NCBI RefSeq assembly: GCF_001436225.1
Contig: NZ_AYYO01000003.1
Span: 1 to 64,000, forward strand
DNA length: 64,000 bases
DNA from: Lacticaseibacillus sharpeae JCM 1186 = DSM 20505
GTDB lineage: Bacteria; Bacillota; Bacilli; Lactobacillales; Lactobacillaceae
Direction of reading: 5' to 3'
The notes under the pieces were generated by a model, which made no database searches, had not been told where the DNA came from, and worked only from the letters and a program-made list of their open reading frames with translations. Each line of letters opens with the position of its first letter. Position 1 is the stretch's first letter. Positions 39,801-50,002 of the stretch are shown here, in pieces. Position numbers and translations under genes: made by a program.

Positions 39801-41972
39801 CTAGATGGAGCAGCTTTCGCACGCATTGGCGCCGATTTCGTCTTCGGAATCAGTGAACGTGCGGATGTAGTAAATCGATTTGACGCCCTTGTGGTGGGCA
39901 TAGTTGCGCAGGATGTTCAAATCCCGGGTCGTCATCTTGTTGGTCCGCCCCGCCTTCCACGGATAGAGGCCTTCGGGGATGGTACTGCGCATGAACAGGG
40001 TCATGGCCATGCCCTGGTCGATGTGTTCTTGCGCGGCCGCGTAGACGTCGATCACCTTGCGCATGTCGGTATCATAGGCACTCTGGTAGTAGGGCAGAGT
40101 GTCATTGGCCAGGCCGCTAGCAGGGTAGTAAATCGTGCCAATCTTCTTTTCTTGGCGGTCCTCGATGCGGTTAACAATCGGGTGCAGGGAAGAGCTGGTG
40201 TCGTTAATGTAGCTGATCGACCCGTTTGGTGCTACAGCCAGGCGGTTCTGGTGGTAGAGACCGTCGCGCATGACGTCGGCGCGTAGTTGCGCCCAGTCGG
40301 CCTGGGTTGGCACCTTAATCCCAGCAAACTGCTGCTTAACGGTTGCGGACTTTGGCCCCCAGTCCTTGGTTGTGTACTTATCGAAGTACGAGCCATCTGC
40401 GTACTTGCTGCTGGCGAAATTGTGGAAAGATTCGCCGCGTTCTTTTGCAATCCGGTTGGAGGCCTTCAGGGTGTAGTAGTTGAGGCACATGAAGTACACG
40501 CTGGTGAAGTCCAGGGATTCGGGACTGCCGTAGTGCATGTGTTGCTTAGCAAAGTAGGTGTGCAGTCCCATGCCGCCGAGGCCAATTGAGTGGGCCAAGT
40601 TGTTACCGTGCTGGACGGATGGGACCACGTCGATATCGGAATGGTCGGTAACGTAGGTGAGGGCACGCACCATGGCGTCCACGCTCTTGCCGAAGTCGGG
40701 GCTGTGCATCAGGTTCGGGATGTTGGTTGAGCCTAAGTTACACGACACATCGGTCCCCAAAACATCGTATTCCTGCCGGTTATTCAGCTTGCTTGGTGTC
40801 TGCACCTGCAGGATTTCAGAGCAGAGGTTGCTCATGATGATTTTGCCAGCGATGGGGTTAGCATTATTGACGGTGTCGATGTTCAGGATGTACGGGTAGC
40901 CCGATTCCTGCTGCAGCTTGCTGATTTCGTTTTCCAGGTCGCGGGCGCGAATCTTGGTTTTACGAATGTCGGGGTCGGCCACCAGGTTGTCGTATTCCTT
41001 GGTGATGTCGATGTAGGAAAATGGTTTGCCATATTTACGCTCCACACTGTAGGGCGAGAAGAGGTACATGTCGGCGTCTTCCCGGACGAGCTCGTAGTAC
41101 TTGTCGGGGACAATCACGCCGAGGCTCAGTGTCTTCAAGCGGTATTTTTCATCCGCATTTTCCTTCTTGGCCCCCAGGAACGCGATGATGTCGGGGTGGA
41201 AGACGTTCAGGTACACCACGCCGGCCCCTTGACGCTGGCCGAGCTGGTTGGAGTAGGAGAACGAGTCTTCAAGGAGCTTCATGACGGGCAGCACGCCACT
41301 GGCCGCACCCTCGATGCCCTTGATGGGGGCGCCGCCTTCACGCAGGTTGGAGAGGGTCAGGCCGACGCCACCGCCAATGCGGGACAGTTCGAGGGCGGAG
41401 TTGATGGCCCGGCCGATGCTGTTCATGTCATCGGTGACTTGCAGCAGGAAACACGATACTAATTCACCGCGGCGGGCTCGGCCGGCGTTCAGGAAGGACG
41501 GCGTTGCGGGCTGGTAGCGCTGGTGAATCATTTCGTCGGCCAGCTGCATGGCCAGCTGCTCGTTGCCGTCAGCGAAGAATAGGGCGTTCGCGAAGACCCG
41601 GTCCTTGAAACTTTCAAGGTACTGCTCGCCGTCGTCAGTTTTCAGCGCGTACTGGGCGTGGAACTTGTAGGCCGCCATGAAGCTTTGGAAGTGGAAGTCC
41701 TGGGCCACCAGGTAGTCGTCCAGTTGCTGCTTGAACGCATCCGTGTACTTGGCCAAAAACGCCGCCTCGTAGTAATTGTGCGCCACTAGCCAGTCGAGCC
41801 GCTCCTTGAGGGAAGCAAACCGCAGCGTGTTGGGTTCGACGTTCTCCTTGAAGAATGCGGCCAGAGCTTCCTTGTCCTTGTTCAGCGGAATCTGGCCGTC
41901 CACGGGGATGTTGATTTCGTTGTTGAGCTTGTAATAAGTGACGCTTTCCGGATCGATGTCTTTAAGTCCCAT
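39801..41972 (-). CDS. nrdE: Class Ib ribonucleotide reductase large subunit NrdE
   Basis: 723 residues, GGAGGA before the ATG. Aerobic class I alpha fold: active-site Cys in CFLLQVTDDM and GADVS-like CNLGSTN region, radical-transfer tyrosines near the C-terminus, and the terminal NACESCSI carrying the redox CxxC that is re-reduced by NrdH. It lacks the N-terminal ATP-cone of class Ia enzymes. Works with NrdF encoded divergently. Confidence 0.95.
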   Translation of the reverse strand: MGLKDIDPESVTYYKLNNEINIPVDGQIPLNKDKEALAAFFKENVEPNTLRFASLKERLDWLVAHNYYEAAFLAKYTDAFKQQLDDYLVAQDFHFQSFMAAYKFHAQYALKTDDGEQYLESFKDRVFANALFFADGNEQLAMQLADEMIHQRYQPATPSFLNAGRARRGELVSCFLLQVTDDMNSIGRAINSALELSRIGGGVGLTLSNLREGGAPIKGIEGAASGVLPVMKLLEDSFSYSNQLGQRQGAGVVYLNVFHPDIIAFLGAKKENADEKYRLKTLSLGVIVPDKYYELVREDADMYLFSPYSVERKYGKPFSYIDITKEYDNLVADPDIRKTKIRARDLENEISKLQQESGYPYILNIDTVNNANPIAGKIIMSNLCSEILQVQTPSKLNNRQEYDVLGTDVSCNLGSTNIPNLMHSPDFGKSVDAMVRALTYVTDHSDIDVVPSVQHGNNLAHSIGLGGMGLHTYFAKQHMHYGSPESLDFTSVYFMCLNYYTLKASNRIAKERGESFHNFASSKYADGSYFDKYTTKDWGPKSATVKQQFAGIKVPTQADWAQLRADVMRDGLYHQNRLAVAPNGSISYINDTSSSLHPIVNRIEDRQEKKIGTIYYPASGLANDTLPYYQSAYDTDMRKVIDVYAAAQEHIDQGMAMTLFMRSTIPEGLYPWKAGRTNKMTTRDLNILRNYAHHKGVKSIYYIRTFTDSEDEIGANACESCSI

Positions 41973-42050
41973 GATTTCCTCCAGTTACAATAATTGGCGC
42001 TGACAGGTGATCAGCGCCAAGTTGCAGTCAATATTCGTCGCGGGTTGCGC

Positions 42051-42278
42051 TTAGTTCAGTTTTGCCAGAGCGTCGGGGCGGAAACCAGAGAAGGCGCTCA
42101 TGCCGTCAGCTTCGACCACCGGGACAGCCTTGAAGCCCTGCTGCTTGAGGTAGTCGACGCATTCGGGTTCGTTATTGATGTTGTGTTCCGTGAAGGGGAT
42201 GTTGTGCGTCTGCAAGTAGTTGCGCGTCATCCGGCACTGGGGGCAACCATTCTTTGTGAAAAGAGTAATGTTCTTCAT
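42051..42278 (-). CDS. nrdH: Glutaredoxin-like redoxin NrdH
   Basis: 75 residues from the ATG complement at 42276-42278, with GAGGA upstream; the longer frame to 42440 covers the promoter and lacks a site. Redox motif C12-P-Q-C15 and the C-terminal GFRPDALAKLN typical of NrdH. It passes electrons from thioredoxin reductase (trxB is in this window) to NrdE. Operon nrdH-nrdE. Confidence 0.93.
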   Translation of the reverse strand: MKNITLFTKNGCPQCRMTRNYLQTHNIPFTEHNINNEPECVDYLKQQGFKAVPVVEADGMSAFSGFRPDALAKLN

Positions 42279-42345
42279 ATCTAATATCCTCGCTAACTTG
42301 GGGCTACCCACTACTGGTTGTGGGTGCCACTTACTTAATGTCAAC

Positions 42346-42394
42346 ATTATACTTGATATTGATAATCGGTTCAACATGGGCACAATATCTTGTG
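42346..42394 (-). promoter_or_regulatory. nrdHE promoter and NrdR-type box
   Basis: On minus: TTGAAC (complement of 42369-42374), exact 17-bp spacer, TATAAT (complement of 42346-42351). Just upstream is CACAATATCTTGTG (42381-42394), a dyad resembling half of the usual paired NrdR boxes. A convincing second box was not found. Confidence 0.7.
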
Positions 42395-42504
42395 GGTGAT
42401 GAAAAACGCATGTAAACCGCGTCGCCGCGCGCTTTAACACAAGCTACCTACTTTTTGCCGGCCAAAAATTAAATTTTGCCGCATAAATGTAACTTGAGCA
42501 TCGT
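42395..42504. other. Rest of the divergent nrd control interval
   Basis: Part of the 331-bp interval between nrdH and nrdF. It is AT-rich with short inverted repeats (for example around 42461-42484) and carries no gene that I can support. Confidence 0.5.
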
Positions 42505-42533
42505 TTGCCCCCGTGCTAAAGTTTGGCTATACG
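42505..42533 (+). promoter_or_regulatory. nrdF promoter
   Basis: TTGCCC at 42505, 17-bp spacer, TATACG at 42528; the leader to nrdF is about 70 nt. Confidence 0.6.
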
Positions 42534-42609
42534 TAACTAAAGCGGCCGACTGCGCGTACCAAACGGGCGTTATTCATTCCTGTCGCAAGCGAGTAAACGG
42601 AGGGCAACC

Positions 42610-43620
42610 ATGACGGACAAATTAAGTGATATTGGGAATTACAAGACCATTAACTGGGATCGCGTTGATGACGCGATTGATAAGGCAACCTGGGAGAAGC
42701 TGACTGAACAGTTCTGGCTGGATACCCGGATTCCGGTCTCCAACGACACGAACGACTGGCGTGAACTCGATGATACGCACCAATGGGTGGTTGGCCACGT
42801 GTTCGGGGGGCTCACCCTGCTCGATACGGTGCAATCACAAGACGGGATGCGTTCGCTGCAGTTGGGCGCCGTGACCCCACACGAAAAGGCGGTGCTGAAC
42901 AACATTCAGTTCATGGAATCCGTGCACGCGAAGTCATACTCCACCATCTTCTCCACTCTGAACACGCAAACGGAAATCGACGAAATCTTCCACTGGTCAG
43001 ACTCCGAAGAATACCTGCAGAATAAGGCCCGCTGGATTGTTGACTTATACCGCAACGACCCGGATCCGCTGCACAAGAAGGTGGCCAACGTCTTTCTCGA
43101 AACTTGCTTGTTCTATTCCGGGTTCTACACCCCGCTGTATTACCTGGGCAACAACAAGCTGGTGAACGTCGCTGAGATCATCAAGCTCATCCTACGTGAC
43201 GAATCTGTGCACGGCACGTACATTGGCTACAAATACCAGGTGGGTTACAACCAGCTCAGCCAGGCCGAGCAGCAGAAGCAGGATGACTGGGCGTACGATT
43301 TGCTCTACAAACTGTACGCGAACGAAGAAAAATATGCGTCCCTGTGCTACGACCAAGTAGGGTGGACGAACGACGTGCTGACCTTCGTCCAGTACAACGC
43401 GAACAAGGCGCTGATGAACCTGGGCAAAGAGGGCTTGTTCCCGACCACGGCCAGTGACGTGAACCCAATCATCATGAACGGGATTAACACCACGACTTCG
43501 AACCACGACTTCTTCTCGCAGGTGGGGAATGGCTACCTGCTGGGCCAGGTTGAAGCGATGAGCGACGACGATTACACAATCGGGATTGACGACACGCTCC
43601 CAGATGAGGGGGACAAGTAA
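42610..43620 (+). CDS. nrdF: Class Ib ribonucleotide reductase small subunit NrdF
   Basis: 336 residues behind GGAGGG. Ferritin-like radical subunit with metal-ligand helices IQFMESVHAKSYS (ExxH) and LRDESVHGTYIGYKYQ (ExxH). It holds the Mn or Fe tyrosyl radical. Encoded divergently from its partner nrdE and 1 bp before nrdI, which helps assemble its cofactor. Confidence 0.95.
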   Translation: MTDKLSDIGNYKTINWDRVDDAIDKATWEKLTEQFWLDTRIPVSNDTNDWRELDDTHQWVVGHVFGGLTLLDTVQSQDGMRSLQLGAVTPHEKAVLNNIQFMESVHAKSYSTIFSTLNTQTEIDEIFHWSDSEEYLQNKARWIVDLYRNDPDPLHKKVANVFLETCLFYSGFYTPLYYLGNNKLVNVAEIIKLILRDESVHGTYIGYKYQVGYNQLSQAEQQKQDDWAYDLLYKLYANEEKYASLCYDQVGWTNDVLTFVQYNANKALMNLGKEGLFPTTASDVNPIIMNGINTTTSNHDFFSQVGNGYLLGQVEAMSDDDYTIGIDDTLPDEGDK

Positions 43621-43621
43621 A

Positions 43622-44110
43622 ATGGCACCATTACGCATTGTTTATATCAGTATCTCCGGCAACACTGAAGCCTTCGTTGAAAAGGTGGCGGAACTGGCGG
43701 CCAAAGAACACGCCAAAAATGCGGACAAGCCGCTGGTTGAGGCGTTTGAGTACAGTGAACAGTTTGACGAACGCATCTTCGACCAGCCGTACTTCGTGTT
43801 CGTGCCGACGTACCTCGATGGGGGCGACGGGATCCACACCGGCTACCACGAAATTCTGACCATTGATCTACGCGATGAACTGGATGCTGCGAACACCGCG
43901 AACATGCTGGGCATTGTGGGCAGTGGCAACCGCAACTTCAACGCCCAGTTCGGCCTCACCGCAAAGCACTATGCACGCCGGTTCAACACGCCACTCATTG
44001 GCCTGTACGAACTGCGCGGTAACGACGAAGAGGCTGCCTTAATCTACGGGCGGATGCAAAAGTACGCACATAATTACCAGCTGTCGGGTAAGAAACTCGC
44101 GTTGGCATAA
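43622..44110 (+). CDS. nrdI: Flavodoxin-like ribonucleotide reductase assembly protein NrdI
   Basis: 162 residues from the ATG at 43622, with GAGGGG in the nrdF tail; the longer frame from 43586 is inside nrdF. FMN-binding loop SISGNTEAF at the N-terminus and a second flavin loop GSGNRNFN. NrdI supplies the oxidant for the dimanganese-tyrosyl cofactor of NrdF. Confidence 0.93.
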   Translation: MAPLRIVYISISGNTEAFVEKVAELAAKEHAKNADKPLVEAFEYSEQFDERIFDQPYFVFVPTYLDGGDGIHTGYHEILTIDLRDELDAANTANMLGIVGSGNRNFNAQFGLTAKHYARRFNTPLIGLYELRGNDEEAALIYGRMQKYAHNYQLSGKKLALA

Positions 44111-44122
44111 TATTAACTCAAG

Positions 44123-44150
44123 GCGGCACCCGAATTGGGGGCCGCTTTTT
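44123..44150 (+). terminator. Terminator after nrdFI
   Basis: GCGGC (44123-44127) pairs with GCCGC (44141-44145) with inner CCC/GGG, followed by six T. Confidence 0.85.
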
Positions 44151-44162
44151 TGCGATGGGGCC

Positions 44163-44207
44163 AAAAATGCCAGGAGCTGACGGAATTTCCACCAGCTCCT
44201 GGCATTT
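44163..44207 (-). terminator. Minus-strand terminator facing carB
   Basis: A perfect 15-bp stem (44165-44179 with 44193-44207) with five T on minus but only three on plus. It would stop transcripts from argF-carAB, although it is about 270 bp beyond the carB stop. Confidence 0.75.
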
Positions 44208-44478
44208 AAAAGTGATTGAGCTATAACGTGCAGCTTACACAAATGCAAAAATGAAAACAAGTTCTATTGAATATCGGCCCGTATTGGTTGTGCAAATCGT
44301 TATTATATTAAGTGTAGGGAGGCCCCCCAACCTCCTAACAAACCAAACTTACACTCCCAATGTTCCCCATATTCATCCCGCATGACGCGTGGCTAGTACG
44401 CTGTGGTTGATTTTTCCACAGGGTAGTGCCAGGCGTTTTTTGCATGCTTAAGGTTATTTTTCTTGGGGACGCTCCACG
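44208..44478. other. Palindrome-rich interval beyond carB
   Basis: No gene supported. It contains AGTGTA (44312) pairing with TACACT (44350), an inner GGGAGG/CCTCC stem with a C-rich loop (44318-44335), and CTGTGG/CCACAG around 44401-44420. A TATATT at 44304-44309 just before the first palindrome could be a -10, but no -35 is at the right distance. Confidence 0.45.
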
Positions 44479-47400
44479 TTATGCGTGCGCTGTGAGGTAG
44501 GCCATCAGCGTATCGATACAGGTGAATAGTGGCACCTTGTGGACAATGGCCAGTTCGCGCAGGGCGACGGCGTCTGCATCCTCGGTGGGGACGGTGCTCA
44601 GGATGAGACCAAGCTGCTTAGCCCGAATGGCGGTCAGCGGCTGTTCGCAGAGGGTTGCGTGGATGCCGGCCGCCGTGAGGTAGGTGATGGCATCCTGGTC
44701 GCCGGTGAGCTTAAAGCCAGCTTGCTGTAAGGCGCGGGCGGTTGCCACCATCTCGTTCAGTGTGTGCTTGTCCGCACTGATGTAGGCGATGAGCGGCGTG
44801 GTGGTTGCGGGCACCTTAGCGCCAGCAAATACGCGGGCGAGGGCATCAGCGTAGGTGGCACCACTGCCCATGACTTCACCGGTTGACTTCATTTCGGGTA
44901 CTAGCAAGGGGTCAACGCCCGGCAGCTTCGTGAAGGAGAAGACGGGGGACTTGACGTGGATGCTGGTCGGTTCTGCCACCAGTCCCGTGGAGTAGCCGTA
45001 TTCGCTCAGTTTATGCCCGAGCATTGCGGCGGTCGCAAGTTGGGTCATCGGGACGTTGGTCACCTTGGAGATGAACGGGACAGTCCGGGAAGCGCGCGGG
45101 TTAACCTCAATCACGTAGGCGGTGTCGTTATGGATGACGAACTGCACGTTCATGATTCCGACTGTGTGCAGCTCGTGCCCCAGCGCAATTGCCGCATTGA
45201 TGATTTCGTGTTTCACCTTGGCTGACATTTGTTGGGGTGGGTAAACGGACATTGAGTCACCGGAGTGCACCCCGGCGCGTTCGATGTGCTCCATGATGCC
45301 GGGGATGACCACGGTTTCGCCATCCGCGATGATGTCGGTTTCGGCCTCGGAGCCGGTCAGGTAGGAGTCCACCAGCACTGGGTGGTTATGCGAAATCTTG
45401 ACGGCGCGGTCGATGTAGTCTTGTAGCTCGAACGAATTGTGCACGATTTCCATGGCGCGCCCACCCAGCACGTAGGATGGGCGGATCAATACGGGGTAAC
45501 CCAGTTCGTCTGCGGCTTGCAAGGCTTCTGCACTCGTCATCGCGGTTTTGCCTTGGGGCTGCGGCAGGCCCAGTTTTTTGATCACCTGGTTGAACTCTTC
45601 CCGGTCCTCTGCCCGGTTAAGGTCACTGAGCGTGGTGCCCAAGATCTTGACGCCCGCCGCGGCCAGGCTGGCGGCCAGGTTGATGGCGGTTTGGCCCCCG
45701 AACTGGACGACCACCCCAACTGGCTGTTCGAGGTTAATCACGTTCATCACGTCCTCGAAGGTCAGGGGTTCGAAGTACAACTTATCGGACACGGAAAAAT
45801 CGGTGGAAACCGTCTCGGGGTTGGAATTGATGATGATGGCCTTGTAGCCGCACTTGCGGATGCTTTCGGCTGCATGCACCGTTGCGTAGTCGAACTCCAC
45901 GCCCTGGCCGATGCGAATCGGTCCGGAACCGAGCACCAGCACGGAGGGGGTGGTCAGTGGGGTTGACTCGGTGTACTGGTCGTAGCTGCTGTAAAAATAC
46001 GGGGTGCTGGAAGCAAACTCTGCGGCAACCGTATCGACCATTTTGTAGACTGGGTGCAGACCTTGCGCATCCCGTGCACTGGCGATTGCGGCTGCAGAGG
46101 TGTTGGTCAAATTGGCGATGGTTTGGTCCGCCAGTCCGTACTTCTTCGCGGTTGCCAGGAGTTCAGGGTTCAGCGGCGCACTTGCAGCCAATTCCTGCTC
46201 GATTTCGGTGATGTGCAGCAACTTATCGAGGAAGAACTCGTCGATTTTGGTCACCGCGTGGATGGTGTCGATGGTGACGCCACGCCGCAGCAGCTCGGTG
46301 ATTGTGAAAATCCGGTCGTCCTTAGCCGGCATCAGGTCGGCGAGCAGCGCCGCGGTGTCCACGTCGGGGTAGCGCTTATCGGTCAGACCGGTGACACCAA
46401 TTTCGAGCGACCGCACGGCTTTGTTCATGGCTTCTTCGAGGTTGCGGCCAATCGCCATGACTTCCCCGGTGGCCTTCATCTGGGTACCCAGCGTCCGGTC
46501 GGCGGTGGTGAACTTGTCAAATGGCCAGCGCGGAATCTTGCACACTACGTAATCCAGGGCTGGTTCTAGTTCGGCCATCGTTGCGCCGGTGACGGGGTTG
46601 ACGATTTCGTCGAGGGTCAACCCGACCGCAATTTTGGCGGCCATCTTGGCAATCGGGTAGCCCGTTGCCTTGGAAGCCAAGGCACTGGACCGCGAGACTC
46701 GGGGGTTCACTTCGATGATGTAGTACTGGTCACTTTCGGGATCCAGTGCCATCTGGATATTGCAACCACCCTCGATTTTGAGGGCACGAATAATCCGCAG
46801 CGCGGCGTCACGCAGCATCTGTAGTTCGTGGTCGGCTAAGGTTTGCACCGGTGCCACCACGATTGAGTCGCCGGTGTGGATGCCGACAGGGTCGAAATTT
46901 TCCATCGAGGCCACAATCAGCGCGTTGTCGTGGTGATCACGCATGACTTCGAATTCGATTTCCTTAAACCCGGCGATGGACTGCTCGATTAACACCTGGG
47001 TAACGGGTGACAGGTCCAAGCCGTTCGTCGCAATCGCACTGAGTTCGGTGGCGCTCGCGGCAATCCCGCCGCCGGTGCCACCCATAGTGTAGGCGGGCCG
47101 GACGATTACGGGGTAACCAATCTGCGCAGAAAACGCCAGGGCTTCGTCGACGGTGGTTGCTACGGTGGAGGCGGGGATGGGTTCACCCAGCCGATCCATG
47201 AGTTCCTTGAAGAGTTCCCGGTCTTCGGCTTCCGCAATCGCGCTCATCTTCGTGCCGAGCAATTCAATGTGCAGCTCGTCCAGAATTCCGGATTCGGCCA
47301 GTTCACGGGCCATGTTCAGTCCGGTTTGGCCGCCAAGCGTAGGCAAGATGGCATCGGGCCGTTCGGTCTGCAAAATGGGCTTGAGTGCCGCCAGGGTGAG

Positions 47401-47604
47401 GGGTTCAATGTAAATTTTGTCGGCCATTTCCTGATCAGTCATGATGGTTGCGGGGTTGGAGTTGACCAGCACCACGTTATAGCCTTCTTCGCGCAGGGCA
47501 ATGGCCGCTTGGGAGCCTGAGTAGTCGAACTCAGCGGCTTGCCCGATGATGATGGGGCCGGAGCCAATGATGAGGATTTTGTGAATATCAGAACGTTTAG
47601 GCAT
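44479..47604 (-). CDS. carB: Carbamoyl-phosphate synthase large subunit
   Basis: 1041 residues from the ATG complement at 47602-47604, with AAGGAG upstream; the reading to 47652 lies inside carA. Two homologous ATP-grasp halves (first [18 protein letters not shown], second [16 protein letters not shown]) followed by the MGS-like regulatory domain near the C-terminus. It makes carbamoyl phosphate from bicarbonate, glutamine-derived ammonia and ATP. The start overlaps the carA stop by 8 nt. Confidence 0.95.
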   Translation of the reverse strand: MPKRSDIHKILIIGSGPIIIGQAAEFDYSGSQAAIALREEGYNVVLVNSNPATIMTDQEMADKIYIEPLTLAALKPILQTERPDAILPTLGGQTGLNMARELAESGILDELHIELLGTKMSAIAEAEDRELFKELMDRLGEPIPASTVATTVDEALAFSAQIGYPVIVRPAYTMGGTGGGIAASATELSAIATNGLDLSPVTQVLIEQSIAGFKEIEFEVMRDHHDNALIVASMENFDPVGIHTGDSIVVAPVQTLADHELQMLRDAALRIIRALKIEGGCNIQMALDPESDQYYIIEVNPRVSRSSALASKATGYPIAKMAAKIAVGLTLDEIVNPVTGATMAELEPALDYVVCKIPRWPFDKFTTADRTLGTQMKATGEVMAIGRNLEEAMNKAVRSLEIGVTGLTDKRYPDVDTAALLADLMPAKDDRIFTITELLRRGVTIDTIHAVTKIDEFFLDKLLHITEIEQELAASAPLNPELLATAKKYGLADQTIANLTNTSAAAIASARDAQGLHPVYKMVDTVAAEFASSTPYFYSSYDQYTESTPLTTPSVLVLGSGPIRIGQGVEFDYATVHAAESIRKCGYKAIIINSNPETVSTDFSVSDKLYFEPLTFEDVMNVINLEQPVGVVVQFGGQTAINLAASLAAAGVKILGTTLSDLNRAEDREEFNQVIKKLGLPQPQGKTAMTSAEALQAADELGYPVLIRPSYVLGGRAMEIVHNSFELQDYIDRAVKISHNHPVLVDSYLTGSEAETDIIADGETVVIPGIMEHIERAGVHSGDSMSVYPPQQMSAKVKHEIINAAIALGHELHTVGIMNVQFVIHNDTAYVIEVNPRASRTVPFISKVTNVPMTQLATAAMLGHKLSEYGYSTGLVAEPTSIHVKSPVFSFTKLPGVDPLLVPEMKSTGEVMGSGATYADALARVFAGAKVPATTTPLIAYISADKHTLNEMVATARALQQAGFKLTGDQDAITYLTAAGIHATLCEQPLTAIRAKQLGLILSTVPTEDADAVALRELAIVHKVPLFTCIDTLMAYLTAHA

Positions 47605-48688
47605 GGTGTATCTCCTTTTGGTGCTGCAGAATGTTGGCCTTGAAGTCAGCAAATAGGTCTGCGTAATCGTGCGGACCCGGCGCCGCGTCGGGGTGGAATT
47701 GGACGGAAAAGGCTGCGTGGTCCGCCAGTTTTAGGCCCTCAACGGTGTGGTCGTTAATTTCTTCGTGGGTAATGGTGAGTGCGGTGCTTTGCAGTGACTG
47801 GCGGTCAACGGCGTATCCGTGGTTCTGGGAGGTGAAGCCGATGGTGCCCGTTTTGAGGTTGCGGACGGCGTGGTTGAAACCGCGGTGCCCGAACTTCATC
47901 TTGAACGTGGTCGCGCCGTTTGCCAGGGCAAATAGCTGGTGGCCAAGGCAAATCGCCATCAGGGGCAACTGGTCCTGGAGCGTACGAATCACGGGCAGCA
48001 CCTCCGGCAAGCTTTCTGGGTCGCCGGGGCCGTTGGAGAGCATCACGCCGTCAACATTGGCCGCGAGGATGGTTGCTGCCGGGGTGGTCGCGGGGAAAAC
48101 CACGGTTTGCAGGCCAATCTGATTGAGGGCACACAAAATCGAGTCCTTGAGGCCAAAGTCAAGCACCGCAACGCGTGGTGCGTCAGCAGGCAGGGTGGCT
48201 GTCTGGGTCAGTGCCTGGTCGGTCACGTGCGCCACTTGGTCATTGATGCCCGTGCGCGCCTTGGCCGCCGCAATTACGGCGGGCGTCACCTCGTCAACAA
48301 TGAGGGCCTGCATGACCCCAGCGTCACGAATCGTGCGGGTGAGTTCCCGGGTGTCCACGTCGGTGATACCGGGTAAATCCTGCTCTGTGGCCCAGTCCGC
48401 GAGGCTCATCGTGGCCCGCCAGTTCGATGGCCGCCGGGCGAGTTCGTGACAAATAATGGCGCTGGGCTTGGCCCCATTTGATTCATAGTCGGCGGGATTG
48501 ACCCCGTAGTTCCCGATTAACGGGTACGTGAAGGTCAGGATTTGGCCGAAATATGACGCGTCGGTGATTGCTTCCTGATAGCCGGTCATGCCGGTGGTGA
48601 AGACGACTTCACCCGCCGTGGTTTTGGCGCTGCCAAAGCCGGTACCGGCAAATACCTGGCCATTTGCAAGAACTAAGTAGCGTTTCAT
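47597..48688 (-). CDS. carA: Carbamoyl-phosphate synthase small subunit
   Basis: 363 residues. Start set at the complement of 48686-48688 because AAAGGA lies 9 nt upstream; the ATG at 48697 would abut that site. N-terminal CarA domain, then a class I glutamine amidotransferase domain with the catalytic Cys in [11 protein letters not shown] and the downstream His/Glu triad region. It hydrolyses glutamine and channels ammonia to CarB. Middle gene of argF-carA-carB. Confidence 0.95.
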   Translation of the reverse strand: MKRYLVLANGQVFAGTGFGSAKTTAGEVVFTTGMTGYQEAITDASYFGQILTFTYPLIGNYGVNPADYESNGAKPSAIICHELARRPSNWRATMSLADWATEQDLPGITDVDTRELTRTIRDAGVMQALIVDEVTPAVIAAAKARTGINDQVAHVTDQALTQTATLPADAPRVAVLDFGLKDSILCALNQIGLQTVVFPATTPAATILAANVDGVMLSNGPGDPESLPEVLPVIRTLQDQLPLMAICLGHQLFALANGATTFKMKFGHRGFNHAVRNLKTGTIGFTSQNHGYAVDRQSLQSTALTITHEEINDHTVEGLKLADHAAFSVQFHPDAAPGPHDYADLFADFKANILQHQKEIHHA

Positions 48689-48724
48689 GTGCTTCATTCC
48701 TTTGTTATGCGTTGCAAGATCAAC

Positions 48725-49747
48725 TTATTCTTCAGTTAGGGCCCCGATAAACAGGTGGCCCAGGCTGGCAGCCATGATGGCTTTGATGGTGTGCATCCGG
48801 TTTGCGGCCTGCTGGAATTGCTTGGCAAACGGGGCGGAGAACACTTCGTCGGTGATTTCTAGTTCTGTTAGGCCGAACTGTGCGTGGATGTCCTGCGCCA
48901 GCTTGGTGTTAAGGTCGTGATAGGCGGGTAAGTCGTGCATCACGATGGTTGAATCCTTGCCCGTCTTCTGCACGGCTGCCATGTTGAGCTGGTATGGCTG
49001 CAGCAGTTTAATCCGTTCTGCCCACTGATCTTCTTCACCCATGGACGCCCAAATGTCGGTGTACAGAACGTCACTGCCAGCAACGCCCGCGTCGAGGTCA
49101 TCGGTAATGAGCAGTTCGCTGCCGGTTTGGGCGGCAAACTTCGCGGCAATGGCTTGGACTTCAGCGGTTGGCTGGAGCGTCTTGGGGCCGACCAGGTGAA
49201 TGTTCGCGCCCAGCATTGCCCCGGTAACCAGCAGCGAGTTGGCGACGTTGTTGCGCGCATCGCCCAGGTAGGTCAGCGTGATCCCCTTGATGTGGCCGAA
49301 CACTTCATCGATGGTCATGAAGTCGGCGAGCATCTGGGTGGGGTGCCATTCGTCGGTCAGACCGTTCCAGACGGGTACCCCGGAGTATTGTGCGAGCCCC
49401 TCAACGATTTTCTGGTCGTAACCGCGGTATTCGATGCCATCGTACATTGAGCCGAGCACCTTGGCCGTATCAATGAGGGATTCCTTCTTGCCGAACTGGA
49501 TGTCCTGGGCGCCCAAGAATTCGGGGTGGGCACCGAGGTCAGTGGCGGCGACGGTGAACGATGACCGGGTCCGCGTGGAGGTCTTGGCGAAGAGCAAGGC
49601 GATGTTCTTGCCGGCCAAGTAGTGGTGTTCAATATTGTGTTCCTTCAGGTACTTGAGGTGTTCCGCCAGCTTGATTAAGGTGTACAGCTCAGCGCCAGTG
49701 AAGTCTTTTTCTGCGAGTAGGGATTTGCCCTGGAAGTGTTCATTCAT
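48725..49747 (-). CDS. argF: Ornithine carbamoyltransferase
   Basis: 340 residues, AAGGAG before the ATG. Carbamoyl-phosphate loop S57-T-R-T-R61, HPTQMLADF, and the ornithine-binding region near DLPAYHD. Catabolic (ArcB) and anabolic (ArgF) enzymes look alike; I choose ArgF because carAB follow in the same operon and argGH is divergent, with no arcA or arcC. Makes citrulline. Confidence 0.9.
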   Translation of the reverse strand: MNEHFQGKSLLAEKDFTGAELYTLIKLAEHLKYLKEHNIEHHYLAGKNIALLFAKTSTRTRSSFTVAATDLGAHPEFLGAQDIQFGKKESLIDTAKVLGSMYDGIEYRGYDQKIVEGLAQYSGVPVWNGLTDEWHPTQMLADFMTIDEVFGHIKGITLTYLGDARNNVANSLLVTGAMLGANIHLVGPKTLQPTAEVQAIAAKFAAQTGSELLITDDLDAGVAGSDVLYTDIWASMGEEDQWAERIKLLQPYQLNMAAVQKTGKDSTIVMHDLPAYHDLNTKLAQDIHAQFGLTELEITDEVFSAPFAKQFQQAANRMHTIKAIMAASLGHLFIGALTEE

Positions 49748-49827
49748 GATTTAGGTCTCCTTATATAGGAAGTAGTTGTTGGGGGAACGGACTGCGTGTC
49801 GCGCTCCTTATTTTTATTCATAAATGC

Positions 49828-49855
49828 AGTATACATCAAATGTAAGAATATGCAA
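49828..49855 (-). promoter_or_regulatory. argF-carAB promoter
   Basis: On minus: TTGCAT (complement of 49850-49855), 16-bp spacer, TATACT (complement of 49828-49833). The palindrome GCAAATATTTGC at 49873-49884 lies just upstream and may be part of an ArgR site. Confidence 0.65.
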
Positions 49856-49924
49856 CATTTGAAAATAAAAACGCAAATATTTGCCAAAAAATGCATATTA
49901 GGTGTTTATTTTTATGAAAGCTGG

Positions 49925-49981
49925 TGCTATGATACATTCATCGAGTTAATAAGCATAAAACAAATTGCATATATTAATGCA
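49925..49981 (+). promoter_or_regulatory. argGH promoter with ARG-box-like palindrome
   Basis: Extended -10 TG-C-TATGAT at 49925-49933, then TGCATATATTAATGCA at 49966-49981 between the start point and the ribosome site. The palindrome has the AT-rich core and TGCAT/ATGCA arms expected of an ArgR operator, but its 6-nt centre differs from the 4-nt centre of the E. coli consensus. Confidence 0.6.
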
Positions 49982-50002
49982 TAAACGTGGAGGATATTCA
50001 TT

